Assembly (NCBI GenBank): GCA_050944475.1
Contig: JBMNRD010000004.1
Span: 62,001 to 126,000, forward strand
Direction of reading: 5' to 3'
DNA: 64,000 nt
Source of the DNA: RGIG5612 sp050944475
GTDB taxonomy: Bacteria > Bacillota > Clostridia > Lachnospirales > Lachnospiraceae
Shown: positions 44,264 to 53,123 of the stretch, piece after piece
Layout: each line of letters starts with the position of its first letter
How positions within the stretch are numbered: the stretch's first letter is position 1
Made by a program: the position numbers and the translations under genes
Notes under the pieces: generated by a model
Databases searched by the model: none
The model's input: only the letters and a program-made list of their open reading frames with translations
What the model was told of the DNA's origin: nothing

Positions 44264-45520
44264 ATGAAAAAGAAATCAAAACTGAGACTCTGGATGCAAA
44301 TAGGTTTTTTTATAATCATTGCCGCGATTGCGATTACCCATAGTTTGGCTTTGCCCTATTTGGGTAAAATCTCGCTGCGCGCGTTCTGTCCTTTCGGCGC
44401 GGTACACACCCTGTATTCTATTATCACAACGGGCTTTACATCACCGCAGCTGCGCCCGACCGTTCTGGTGCCTTTAGCGATTATACTCTTTTTGAGTTTG
44501 CTTCTGGGACCGGTTTTTTGCGGCTGGATTTGTCCTTTGGGCAGCATGCAGGAATGGATAGGCAAGCTGGGCAGAAATCTCTGGGGAAAGCGTTATAATC
44601 ATTTGATTCCTGAGCGTGTTTCTTATTATTTAAGCTTTACCCGTTACCTTGCCCTGGGTCTGGTTATCTATGTAATGGTACGCAGCGGAAATATATTGCT
44701 TTCACAAATAGACCCCTACCACGCCCTGTTCAATTTCTGGACCGGGGAAGTGGGCATCGTAGCCATCATCATATTGGCCGTAACAATTATTGCTTCCTTG
44801 TTCATTGAACGGCCCTGGTGTAAGCTTGTATGTCCGTTTGGCGCTGTTTTAGGCCTGTTTAATTTAATTCGCATTATTCCCGTTCGACGCAATAAGGAAA
44901 GCTGTGTTTCCTGTCATCTTTGTTCTTCGGCTTGTCCCATGAATATTGCCGTAGAGAACAAAAATTGCGTCCGTGATGTGCGTTGTATCTCCTGCTTGGA
45001 GTGCGTATCGGGTCAGACCTGTCCGCAGGCCGAGACCGTTTCTCTCAGTCTGCTCCCTTTGTCAAAAAATAAAAAAACAATGAAGCTGAAAGCAAAACAT
45101 GTCGCGCTTTTGATACTGATTGTTCTCGTGCTCGGAATCGGAACCGCATACGTGTCCGGCTATTGGCAAAGCGATGCCACAAAGCGACCTGCAATAATTC
45201 AAGAAGGAGAATTTAAGGGAATGCCCGACCCGAAAGATATACGCGGCTCCTATTCTTTTTCGGACGTCGGCAAGGCATTCGACATACCGGTAGAAAGCCT
45301 TTTGCAAGCGTTTGGACTTGAGGGACAAGACCCCGGCCGGATCAAGTTGAAAGATTTGGAAACCGCCTATACAGGCAGTGACTCTAAAATCAGCACTTCA
45401 TCCGTAAGGTATTTTGTTGAATTGTGGACCGGTATTTATACCGGCGGGAAAGAAGCCACGCTTCCGCCTGAAGCTGAAGCCGTTTTGCTGGAGAACGGCA
45501 AGGTTGTGCCCGGGAAATGA
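44264..45520 (+). CDS. NapH-like 4Fe-4S polyferredoxin membrane protein
   Basis: This 418-aa protein has four to five N-terminal membrane helices with the paired motifs CGWICPLGSMQEW and CKLVCPFGAVLG of the NapH/NosR/RnfB-like quinol-interacting family, followed by ferredoxin clusters CVSCHLCSSACPMNI and CISCLECVSGQTCP. Another helix and an extra domain of about 110 residues (SFSDVGKAFDIPVESLLQAFGL) follow, probably outside. It should pass electrons across or along the membrane to an unknown partner. AGGAGG lies 9 nt before the ATG. Confidence 0.88.
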   Translation: MKKKSKLRLWMQIGFFIIIAAIAITHSLALPYLGKISLRAFCPFGAVHTLYSIITTGFTSPQLRPTVLVPLAIILFLSLLLGPVFCGWICPLGSMQEWIGKLGRNLWGKRYNHLIPERVSYYLSFTRYLALGLVIYVMVRSGNILLSQIDPYHALFNFWTGEVGIVAIIILAVTIIASLFIERPWCKLVCPFGAVLGLFNLIRIIPVRRNKESCVSCHLCSSACPMNIAVENKNCVRDVRCISCLECVSGQTCPQAETVSLSLLPLSKNKKTMKLKAKHVALLILIVLVLGIGTAYVSGYWQSDATKRPAIIQEGEFKGMPDPKDIRGSYSFSDVGKAFDIPVESLLQAFGLEGQDPGRIKLKDLETAYTGSDSKISTSSVRYFVELWTGIYTGGKEATLPPEAEAVLLENGKVVPGK

Positions 45521-45560
45521 GCCGGGGTATGGGCTGTGATTTTATACATTGTTGAGATGG

Positions 45561-45586
45561 AACAGCCGGCAGGAATGCCGGCTGTT
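45561..45586 (+). terminator. Hairpin after the Fe-S membrane protein
   Basis: AACAGCCGGC (45561-45570) pairs with GCCGGCTGTT (45577-45586) across a 6-nt loop. No T-run follows, so termination is only probable. Confidence 0.55.
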
Positions 45587-45643
45587 CTCCAACCTGGATT
45601 AATAGATCTTTGCACCTTTGGTATAGGCACTAATATCGCTGTT

Positions 45644-45748
45644 TCATGGATCACCCCCGCATGTGCGGGAACTACTTCTTATGTGTGATGTGGTGAGTAT
45701 GCCGCCATTTTCATTCAGTAGTTTTTTATTTTTCCAATAATAATTCAT
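45644..45748 (-). CDS. 34-codon ORF ending in a CRISPR-like repeat
   Basis: An ATG at 45746-45748 lies 7 nt after a full AAAGGAGG. The frame starts MNYYWKNKKLLNENGGI and ends SSSRTCGGDP, and those last residues are encoded by the palindromic repeat at 45648-45675. The strong ribosome site argues for translation, but there is no family match I know. It could be a small peptide gene whose 3' end was captured by, or gave rise to, the repeat. Confidence 0.45.
   Translation of the reverse strand: MNYYWKNKKLLNENGGILTTSHIRSSSRTCGGDP
45648..45675. repeat. Single 28-bp repeat resembling a type I-E CRISPR repeat
   Basis: The 28 bases start GGATCACC, contain the palindromic core CCCCCGCATGTGCGGG and end AACTAC. 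This is the look of type I-E repeats (GGATCACCCCCGC...GCGGGGAATAC-like). No second copy occurs at the 61-bp spacing on either side, and there are no cas genes in the window, so it is a lone repeat and not an array. Confidence 0.55.
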
Positions 45749-45851
45749 ATTGTCGCCTCCTTTTGTTGCATCCACACGTATTTTTTTCATCTGCTCCGTG
45801 TAAATGCAACTTCTTCCGTGCGAAGGCACTCAGCTCATACATAAGTTCTGC

Positions 45852-46772
45852 TCAGTTTTGCCCCCCAACCTCCTCCTCAAATAATGCGCGATTTTTTTTG
45901 AAAAAATCATAATGTATCTTTGTGTTTTCAAGTTCCCACCAGTTTTGGATTTCAACCGGGGAAGTATCAAGATTATATATTCGTGCATTTGACAAGGCCA
46001 AAAGAAACGGAGAGTGCGTAGCTATAATAAATTGACAGCCGCAATATCTTGCCATCTCTTCCAGCATTTTTGCCAGCTCCAACTGCATTTTAGGGGACAT
46101 GCTGTTTTCCGGCTCATCCAGGCAATACAGAGTATCATTTTTGAATTTAGACTGAAAATATTGTAAAGCGGTTTCGCCATTGCTATTAAGTTTCACTTCG
46201 GCTCCTGCAGTTCTCCTAATAAATTGTCTGCGTGACACTGATTTTGATCTGGCAAGCACCTGTATTCTCAACGCCTCATAATCATCTAATCCGTTAAATT
46301 TGACTGTTTCGCCAAATCTCAAATGTGCCCATTCTTCGCGTGCGTCCTCTTTGTTTTCGCTTATATCATCATTATTCGTTCTTACTGTAAGCATATAATC
46401 GAAAATATCATCGCTCGTGATAATACGACTTCCGTTAGGGATTCGATACTTGAAGCCTTCATCATCATAGCCAAGTTTATAGCTGCAGGATTCCGCATAC
46501 AATGAAAACATCTCGCCGGAATTAAACGGGGCAATGCGATTCAGTTCAAGTTTCTGTGCAATCAGATTGAGAAGTGTGCTTTTACCTGATCCGTTGCCTC
46601 CATAAAATATAGTTATGTTTTTAAAAGACACCTCGTATAATTCCTTTTCAGTAAACAGACCGCATGGATATGGATTGTCTATATATCCGTACTCGCCGCC
46701 GTTATAGGCGGCAAGCTCGGAAAGAAGTCGCTCTTCTTTTTCGATTGGCAGTCTAAACAATTCCAAATACAT
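45852..46772 (-). CDS. AAA family ATPase (ABC-like, OLD/RecF-type AAA_21)
   Basis: This 306-aa cytoplasmic ATPase has Walker A YGGNGSGKST at about residues 58-67, a helical insert in the middle, a Walker B LYCLDEPENSMSP and an ATHSPF switch histidine. It is a stand-alone ATPase of the type often paired with nucleases, though no nuclease domain is fused. The ATG at 46770-46772 is 8 nt after GAGG; a GTG just before it is less likely. It follows the DUF4143 ATPase gene by about 110 bp. Confidence 0.82.
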   Translation of the reverse strand: MYLELFRLPIEKEERLLSELAAYNGGEYGYIDNPYPCGLFTEKELYEVSFKNITIFYGGNGSGKSTLLNLIAQKLELNRIAPFNSGEMFSLYAESCSYKLGYDDEGFKYRIPNGSRIITSDDIFDYMLTVRTNNDDISENKEDAREEWAHLRFGETVKFNGLDDYEALRIQVLARSKSVSRRQFIRRTAGAEVKLNSNGETALQYFQSKFKNDTLYCLDEPENSMSPKMQLELAKMLEEMARYCGCQFIIATHSPFLLALSNARIYNLDTSPVEIQNWWELENTKIHYDFFKKNRALFEEEVGGQN

Positions 46773-46880
46773 CACTATGTCCTCACGGTGATTTCATTAC
46801 ACGCTTTGCTATGCCCTGAGTAATCATCTCGTGTTGGATATTACGAATATAATTCGATAATTACTGCTCATTTTTAGCGG

Positions 46881-48155
46881 CTATGGTCTTAGCGCAGTAA
46901 TTGGCACAACATAGACCCCATCTTCTCTCCGGTAAGCAAAATTACTTAGACCGCAGATAACCGCTAAAACATCCGGAATTTTTGCACCTTCAACTTCTAA
47001 TGCATCTCTTATTTCTATTAATGACTTTGCAGCATCATCGATTGCATCTGCTCCTAACTTTATTTCAAACGCACCCCACCTGCCATCTTCCAGCTCAACA
47101 ATTGCATCGATTTCCCTATTTTTATAATCTTGATAATGATAAAGTTCACCCCCCAAGCTCTCTGCGTATATTCTTAAATCTCTTTCGCAGAGAGCTTCAA
47201 ACATAAAACCGAATGTGTTTAAATCATTTAGCAAATCATCATAACTTGCCCCTAATAAAGCAATAGCTAAAGAAGGGTCTACAAAGTGTCTTTTGTCAGA
47301 CTGTTTTATACGTGTCGCCGATCTTATATTGCTTGAAAAAGCCTTTTGATTATCAATTAAAAACAGCCGTTCAAATAGAGTTAAATATGTTGAGATTGTG
47401 TCGTTATCAAGAAGATCGTCTTCATATTCTTTGATGTCTTTTCGTAAGGTGGAGATTGAAGCCGTTGTTGATTCATTTCTTGCAAGAGATCTCAACAAGC
47501 GTTGCATTTTTTTCGAATCCCTATTGATTCCTTCTAATCTATAAATGTCATGGTTTATTATTGAATTAATATACTCTTTCGGAATTAATCTATACTGTTC
47601 ATAATTTAAACCCAGACTTCCCGGCCACCCGCCGCGAATTGTCAATTCTATAAGTGCCCTTAAACCTATATCCTTAGTCGCTTCGGCTTCAAATGATCCG
47701 CTAAAAAGAGATTGTAAAGAGACCTGTCCCGATGAATCTTTTGATTCAAATAAAGACATCGGTCTCATCCTAATCGTAGAAATTCTACCGGCACCACTAT
47801 GTAATATCCCTTTTTGTATCGGAGTTGACGACCCTGTTAAAATAAATTGTCCCTTTTTCCCTCTTTCGTCCACCTCATATCTCACTATATCCCAAACCGA
47901 AGGCACTTCCTGCCATTCATCAATTAATCTGGGAACTTCTCCATTCAGAGCTGTTTCAGGCTCCAGCTTCATCAACTCTTTATTTTGAAAATTTCTACTT
48001 GGATCACCTAAATATATAGCACTTTTAGAATGGTGCTTTGAGGTCCAAGTCTTTCCGCACCATTTGGCGCCTTCTATACAAATAGCCCCAAAGATTTCTA
48101 ATTCGATCGTAACCCGTTTGTCTATTAATCTCGGTAAATATATCTCATTATTCAT
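46881..48155 (-). CDS. DUF4143-type AAA ATPase (AAA_14)
   Basis: This 424-aa protein has an N-terminal ATPase domain with Walker A GAKWCGKTW (variant of GARQVGKT), the Walker B region PRLIDEWQEVP and sensor ILTGSS. The C-terminal DUF4143 part contains HFVDPSLAIALLG and a restriction-like ending YRDYKNREIDAIVELEDG...FEIKLG with D and E-x-K. Such proteins are common in anaerobes; the cellular role is not established. The start is the ATG at 48153-48155 behind GGAGGAAGG; an ATG 42 nt upstream falls inside the upstream repeats. Confidence 0.88.
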   Translation of the reverse strand: MNNEIYLPRLIDKRVTIELEIFGAICIEGAKWCGKTWTSKHHSKSAIYLGDPSRNFQNKELMKLEPETALNGEVPRLIDEWQEVPSVWDIVRYEVDERGKKGQFILTGSSTPIQKGILHSGAGRISTIRMRPMSLFESKDSSGQVSLQSLFSGSFEAEATKDIGLRALIELTIRGGWPGSLGLNYEQYRLIPKEYINSIINHDIYRLEGINRDSKKMQRLLRSLARNESTTASISTLRKDIKEYEDDLLDNDTISTYLTLFERLFLIDNQKAFSSNIRSATRIKQSDKRHFVDPSLAIALLGASYDDLLNDLNTFGFMFEALCERDLRIYAESLGGELYHYQDYKNREIDAIVELEDGRWGAFEIKLGADAIDDAAKSLIEIRDALEVEGAKIPDVLAVICGLSNFAYRREDGVYVVPITALRP

Positions 48156-48190
48156 ATTATCCTTCCTCCTGAAATAAGAATAACACGAAT

Positions 48191-48269
48191 CGGTCATATT
48201 TTCAAAATATATTCGGTCATATTTTATATTTTCATTCGGTCATATTTTGAATTTTGTCCGGTCACATTT
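48191..48269 (-). repeat. Four iterated 12-bp boxes upstream of the DUF4143 ATPase gene
   Basis: CGGTCATATTTT occurs at 48191, 48214 and 48237, and a variant CGGTCACATTT at 48259. The spacing is 23, 23 and 22 bp, about two helical turns, so all lie on one face of the DNA. They lie 36-114 bp upstream of the start codon and look like operator iterons. Confidence 0.75.
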
Positions 48270-48312
48270 CTATGATATCTCCTAAATTCTTGATGTTTTA
48301 AGTTTTATATCT

Positions 48313-48378
48313 TGTTTTTATCATTTATACCTTATGTTACAAAAAATGTTGCAAAACGGCTAAAAACAGTTACGAGCG
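48313..48378 (+). repeat. Left copy of a direct repeat bracketing the glycogen operon
   Basis: About 66 bp beginning TGTTTTTATCATTTATA, with paired GTTACAAAAAATGTTGCAAAAC boxes and ending ACGAGCG, match the block at 59996-60065 in the same order. Identity is roughly 70% by eye, with small gaps. Confidence 0.6.
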
Positions 48379-48414
48379 ATTGCAAGGCGCGTTAAAAGAA
48401 AACATCCGGCAAAA

Positions 48415-51400
48415 TTAACGTGCCATCTGAATCTCAGGCAGAGGCTCTGTGCAATACCAAAGCCAGTTGTTTCCCACTGTGGCCGGGATATTGAACCGCG
48501 CGGAATCATCCAGAAGAAGAATGTCCTGTAGCTGGAAGATAACCCAGGGAGCTTTGGAATTCATAAGCTCATTTATAATTGCCCCGGCTTTTTCCTTCGG
48601 ATCTGCTTCCGGATAGGTGTCAGCGCACCATCCGACCAGTGTCTGGTTATCGTGGTTTCCGGAATAGAATACGCGGCTTTGCGCCTCTTCTTCCTTCATT
48701 GCTTTCATTTCCGCCGCGCTGAACTGCCAGATATTCATTCCGGGGAAACCGCTTAATTTCAGCATGTTGAAAACGTCGCTGTCCAGCAGTCCCAGGTCTT
48801 CGGCAATAATCGGCAGATCCCCCAGCCGCTCTTTCATACGGTAAAAGAACTTCATGCCCGGACCATGCTGCCAGGAACCCTCTGCGGGGAGTTGTCCCTC
48901 CGGGATCGCGTAATATGCGGAAAAGCTGCGGAAATGATCCAGCCGGATATAATTAAAATATTTTATTGCCAGGCGGAATCTCTGATACCACCATTCATAG
49001 TAATCTTTTTCCATTGCATCCCAGTTATATAAAGGGTTCGCCCAATACTGTCCTGTTTCGGAAAAGTAATCCGGCGGAACGCCTCCGGTATTCAACAGGC
49101 GGCCGGTTTCATCCAACTGAAAATATTCAGGGTGCGCTTTTAAATCCGCGCTCTGCGGAGTGGCATAAATCGGCATATCTCCGATGAGCAAAATGCCCTT
49201 GCTGTTCGCGTATTCTTTCAGTTTCTCTAACTGGGCGAAGAATACATACTGTTCATACCGGATATCATGAAGCATTGTTTCTTTCAGACCGTTTTTATGG
49301 CGGGTCACATAGTTCATGTAGTTGCTTTCAATAACATATTCGGCCCAGTCGGAGAGCCAATATTGATTGTCGGAGCAAAAGGCATCAAAACCGCTGTCAT
49401 CAGGCAGTTCATCAGGGTCAATATAACGTGTTTCACCGGCAAAAACACAGGGGCTGAAGTAAGGCGAATTGCCGGCGCCTGCCGGATTGACAGGAAGAAT
49501 CTGCCAAAGTTTGAAGCCGCTTTCCGCAAGCCAGTCCACAAAGGCGCGGCCGCGCTTGCCCAGAGCTCCGGCAAAGCGAATCTGATTGTCCGGCTTCTCA
49601 TTGCTCTCAAGTTCGGGCAGGGAACTCAAGTGGCATAAAATTCCGGACGCTTTTGGCAGAATAAGCTGCCGAGGAATTTCTTCTTTTAGCAAAATGATTT
49701 GAGAGGAGAGCGGTTCTACGGATGTTTCCAATGCCGTCTCCGTTATCGTGATTTCTTCCGACTTCAGAAGTTCCAGTCCATATACGAATTTTTTATTTTT
49801 ATAAGTGCTGCCGAGCAGCGTTTTGAATGTTTCGGAAAAAAACTTTTTCTCAAAGGTCGGATTCACAATCGTTATGATTGTCTCTTCTTCGCTTCCGCGG
49901 ATTAAAAAGAGGCACCCGTCCCGATCCTGTATTTCGAAAGTACCGTCCTTTAACACAGGATGTGATTGATAAATCAGACCCAGCATTCGGTAATGGTAGA
50001 TGAGATCCTGATCCTCCCGTTCCCAAGGATAAGTGCGGCGGTTATCCGGGTCTTTGCTTCCCTGCACACCTGCTTCGTCTCCGTAATAAATGCAAGGAAC
50101 ACCCGGCATTGTGTATTGCAGGGAGGAGAGCATTTTCAACCGGGCTTTTGCCTGCGCGTACTGATCCCCGTTCAAATCAAGCGCTGCATCTTTTGGTATA
50201 AAGCGGCCGTCATGTCTGTGATGGTCTTCTTTTGCGGGAGTATAGCTTCCAAGCACGGACAGGATTCGTTCGCAGTCATGTCCGCCGATAATATTCAAAG
50301 AACCGTAAAATGCCTCGGCTGGATAGTTTTCCTGCAGACTGCGCATTTTTCTGCAGAGCATTTCCGCACTTTCTTTTCCGATACAATAATCGATCGCGTT
50401 GTCGCGGAACGGATAGTTCATGGCTGCGTCCAGCTCGTTACCCGCAAAGTAATGACGCAGCTGACCGTAGCTGTATTTATTGCTGGCATCTTCCCAGACT
50501 TCTCCGATCAAAAGGTTATCAGGATCTTTTTTCTTTAACGTGTCGCGAATATTTTTGATGAATGAATCCGGCAGTTCATCCGCGACATCCAGCCGGAATC
50601 CGGAAGCGCCCAGATCCGTCCAGTTTTCCAAAACGCCTCCCGGGCCACAGATATACATGTCGTAAGAAGGGTCTGTCTCTTCCACATTCGGAAGATTCGT
50701 TACACCCCACCAGCACTCGTAGCCGGGAGCGTCCTCCTTGAAACGATACCAGTTTCTGTATTTGGAGTCTTCGTGAAGCCACGCTCCGGTCTCTTTCGGA
50801 TCCTCCGTTTTTTTCATTACAAAATTTTTATAGTTTTCAAATTTATCAAAGTAGAGACTGTCCGCTCCGGTGTGGCTGAAGACGCCGTCCAAGATAATAC
50901 GGATATCGTGTTTGCGACATTCTTCGGCCAGCCTTCGGAATGTTTCATTATCTCCTAAAAGAGGGTCTACCTGCATGTAGTCAGCAGTGTCATAACGATG
51001 ATTTGATGAGGCCCGGAAAATCGGATTCAGGTAAAGAGCGGTGACGCCCAATGATTTCAGATAAGGAATATTTTCCCGGATGCCGTTTAATGTTCCGCCG
51101 AAAAACTGCCAGTCCGTGACTGCTCCGGCATCATCCTTTATGTAATACGGAAGAGTATGCCAGTCTTCCTCGAAAAAACGGGAAGACCCCTGCCATCCTT
51201 CAGGAAGCAGCGCTGCGGCTTTTCTTTCTTCGAAATCCGTGCCCCGGGCAAATCGATCCGGAAAGATCTGATAGACCAACCCGTTTTTGTACCATGAAGG
51301 TGTCTTAAAAGAATTGTATACCGTAATTTGAAAGGACGGGGGCTGAGTGTTTTCATATACACGGCCTTCGCCGCCTAAGGATTCCGGATTGTTCCCATAG

Positions 51401-51660
51401 CAGACCACCTTGTTGCCGTAATTCAAAACAAAAAAATACCAAAGGACACAAGGGTTCTTTGGCATCTTAATCTTTGTCGAGAACAGGGCGGCGCTGCTGC
51501 TCATCGGAATCATAGTTTCACCGCTTTGATCCTGCCAGAAACGGACAGAAGCTCCCGCGCATCCCGGCGCATATATATTCAATGTGACTGTTTCGCCGCA
51601 GGTCACCGCGCCGAACGGCTGCCGGTATCTGAGATTTTGAGAATTATGACAGATTTGCAT
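48415..51660 (-). CDS. Fusion of GH13 cyclomaltodextrinase/neopullulanase-like enzyme and GH77 4-alpha-glucanotransferase
   Basis: The 1081-aa protein joins two starch enzymes. Residues about 1-120 are a CBM34-like start. Residues about 120-680 are a GH13 barrel with GVFSHTG, GFRLDVADE (nucleophile Asp), LIGEVWE (acid/base Glu) and GGHDCER. From about 690 a MalQ domain follows with LWQILPVNPAGAGNSPY, GDMPIYA, IRLDHFRSF (nucleophile), IIAEDLG (acid/base) and GNHDNQT. Both active sites look complete. It should trim and rearrange maltodextrins from glycogen. It is the last gene of the operon, 41 bp after glgA, with GGAGG before the ATG. Confidence 0.92.
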   Translation of the reverse strand: MQICHNSQNLRYRQPFGAVTCGETVTLNIYAPGCAGASVRFWQDQSGETMIPMSSSAALFSTKIKMPKNPCVLWYFFVLNYGNKVVCYGNNPESLGGEGRVYENTQPPSFQITVYNSFKTPSWYKNGLVYQIFPDRFARGTDFEERKAAALLPEGWQGSSRFFEEDWHTLPYYIKDDAGAVTDWQFFGGTLNGIRENIPYLKSLGVTALYLNPIFRASSNHRYDTADYMQVDPLLGDNETFRRLAEECRKHDIRIILDGVFSHTGADSLYFDKFENYKNFVMKKTEDPKETGAWLHEDSKYRNWYRFKEDAPGYECWWGVTNLPNVEETDPSYDMYICGPGGVLENWTDLGASGFRLDVADELPDSFIKNIRDTLKKKDPDNLLIGEVWEDASNKYSYGQLRHYFAGNELDAAMNYPFRDNAIDYCIGKESAEMLCRKMRSLQENYPAEAFYGSLNIIGGHDCERILSVLGSYTPAKEDHHRHDGRFIPKDAALDLNGDQYAQAKARLKMLSSLQYTMPGVPCIYYGDEAGVQGSKDPDNRRTYPWEREDQDLIYHYRMLGLIYQSHPVLKDGTFEIQDRDGCLFLIRGSEEETIITIVNPTFEKKFFSETFKTLLGSTYKNKKFVYGLELLKSEEITITETALETSVEPLSSQIILLKEEIPRQLILPKASGILCHLSSLPELESNEKPDNQIRFAGALGKRGRAFVDWLAESGFKLWQILPVNPAGAGNSPYFSPCVFAGETRYIDPDELPDDSGFDAFCSDNQYWLSDWAEYVIESNYMNYVTRHKNGLKETMLHDIRYEQYVFFAQLEKLKEYANSKGILLIGDMPIYATPQSADLKAHPEYFQLDETGRLLNTGGVPPDYFSETGQYWANPLYNWDAMEKDYYEWWYQRFRLAIKYFNYIRLDHFRSFSAYYAIPEGQLPAEGSWQHGPGMKFFYRMKERLGDLPIIAEDLGLLDSDVFNMLKLSGFPGMNIWQFSAAEMKAMKEEEAQSRVFYSGNHDNQTLVGWCADTYPEADPKEKAGAIINELMNSKAPWVIFQLQDILLLDDSARFNIPATVGNNWLWYCTEPLPEIQMAR

Positions 51661-51701
51661 ACGAATTACCTCCTTTCAGAGTACTATGTAAACAGAGCAG
51701 C

Positions 51702-53123
51702 TTATGTATGCATGAGTTCACAATATAATTTTCGATATTCTTTGGCAGAAGCTTTCCAGGAATAGTCTTCTGCCATCGCTTCTTTTTGCATGGTTATCCA
51801 TCGGCGTTTACGGTTGAACCATGTGTCTAAGGCACAGTCAACGGCGTAGAGCATATCCTGCGCGTTAAAGGTAAGGAAAGAGAAACCGTTATTTACATGA
51901 ACGGTATCCTTCAGTCCTCCCGTCTCCCGCACAAGGGGAAGAGTTCCGTAACGCATAGCAATCATCTGTGTAAGACCGCACGGTTCAAAACGGGAAGGCA
52001 TCAGAACCACGTCCGCGCCGGCATACATCCGATGGGCAAGGTCGTTGTTAAACTGAACAGACGCGGAAAATTTTTGCGGGTCGGTACCGGCATAATATAA
52101 AAAGGCATTCTCATACTTTTGATCACCAATGCCTAAAACCGCAAGCTGCATGGAATGCTGCTGAAATTCCGGAAGCAGATAGCTCACCAGATCCATTCCT
52201 TTCTGTTCGGTCAGACGGCTGATGATTACAAAAAGCGGAATCTCTTTTTTAACCTCAAGCCCCAGTTCCTTTTGCAAAAGAAGCTTGTTCTCATGTTTTT
52301 TTGCAAGAGACGAGACATCGTAGTTCACCGGTATTTTCTTATCTTTTGCCGGATTCCAGACTTGATAATCAATACCGTTTAAAATTCCGGACAGAGCATC
52401 TTTTCTTCTGTTAAACAGCCAATCCAGACCTTCTCCGTAATACGGCATACAGATTTCTTCCGCATAAGTCGGACTGACTGTTGTAATCCGGTCGCAATAA
52501 ATTGCCGCGCCCTGAAGATAATTTGCCGTATGTTTATCACTTAAAAGCTGAGCGGCTGCCGGTGTTTTGGCAAGACCGCAGATGTCTCCGATTACAAAGT
52601 CTGAAAATTTTCCCTGGAATTTCAGGTTATGGATCGTAAATACGGTTTTGATACGTGTGAATTCCGGAATATCCATATACTGTTCCCTTAACAGGACAGG
52701 AACCAGCGCTGTATGCCAGTCGTTACAGTGAATAATATCCGGAACAAATTCGTCCGCAGACAGGATGAATTCCAGAACCGCCTTGGAGAAAAAGGCGACT
52801 CGTTCGCCATCATCAAACTCCCCGTATACCTGATCCCGCTTAAAATAGTATTCGTTATCTAAAAAGTAATACAGAATGCCTTTATGCTTTAAACGGAACA
52901 AACCGCAGTATTGATTGCGCCATCCGAGCGGTACGGAAAAGGCGGTGATAAATTCCATCTTCTTCACATATCTTTCCGGGATGGCGGAAAGCTTCGGCAG
53001 TACAACCCGGACATCAAAAGCAGAGGAGAAAATTGCGGCGGGAAGCGATCCTGCCACATCCCCTAAACCGCCGGTTTTTACAAAAGGAGCTGCCTCAAAG
53101 GCGGCAAATAATATTTTGGTCAA
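51702..53123 (-). CDS. glgA: Glycogen synthase (ADP-glucose type, GT5)
   Basis: GlgA adds glucose from ADP-glucose to growing alpha-1,4-glucan. The 473-aa protein has the ADP-glucose motif KTGGLGDVAGSLP near the N-terminus and the GT-B C-terminal motif PSRFEPCGLTQMIAMRYG. The start codon is TTG at 53121-53123, which overlaps the glgD stop (TTGA), so translation is coupled. An AAGGACAG lies upstream. No ATG fits. Confidence 0.95.
   Translation of the reverse strand: MTKILFAAFEAAPFVKTGGLGDVAGSLPAAIFSSAFDVRVVLPKLSAIPERYVKKMEFITAFSVPLGWRNQYCGLFRLKHKGILYYFLDNEYYFKRDQVYGEFDDGERVAFFSKAVLEFILSADEFVPDIIHCNDWHTALVPVLLREQYMDIPEFTRIKTVFTIHNLKFQGKFSDFVIGDICGLAKTPAAAQLLSDKHTANYLQGAAIYCDRITTVSPTYAEEICMPYYGEGLDWLFNRRKDALSGILNGIDYQVWNPAKDKKIPVNYDVSSLAKKHENKLLLQKELGLEVKKEIPLFVIISRLTEQKGMDLVSYLLPEFQQHSMQLAVLGIGDQKYENAFLYYAGTDPQKFSASVQFNNDLAHRMYAGADVVLMPSRFEPCGLTQMIAMRYGTLPLVRETGGLKDTVHVNNGFSFLTFNAQDMLYAVDCALDTWFNRKRRWITMQKEAMAEDYSWKASAKEYRKLYCELMHT

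Noticed and set aside
45648..45675. A CRISPR array
   Set aside because: Only one repeat copy is present, with no second copy at one repeat-spacer distance and no cas genes in the window.
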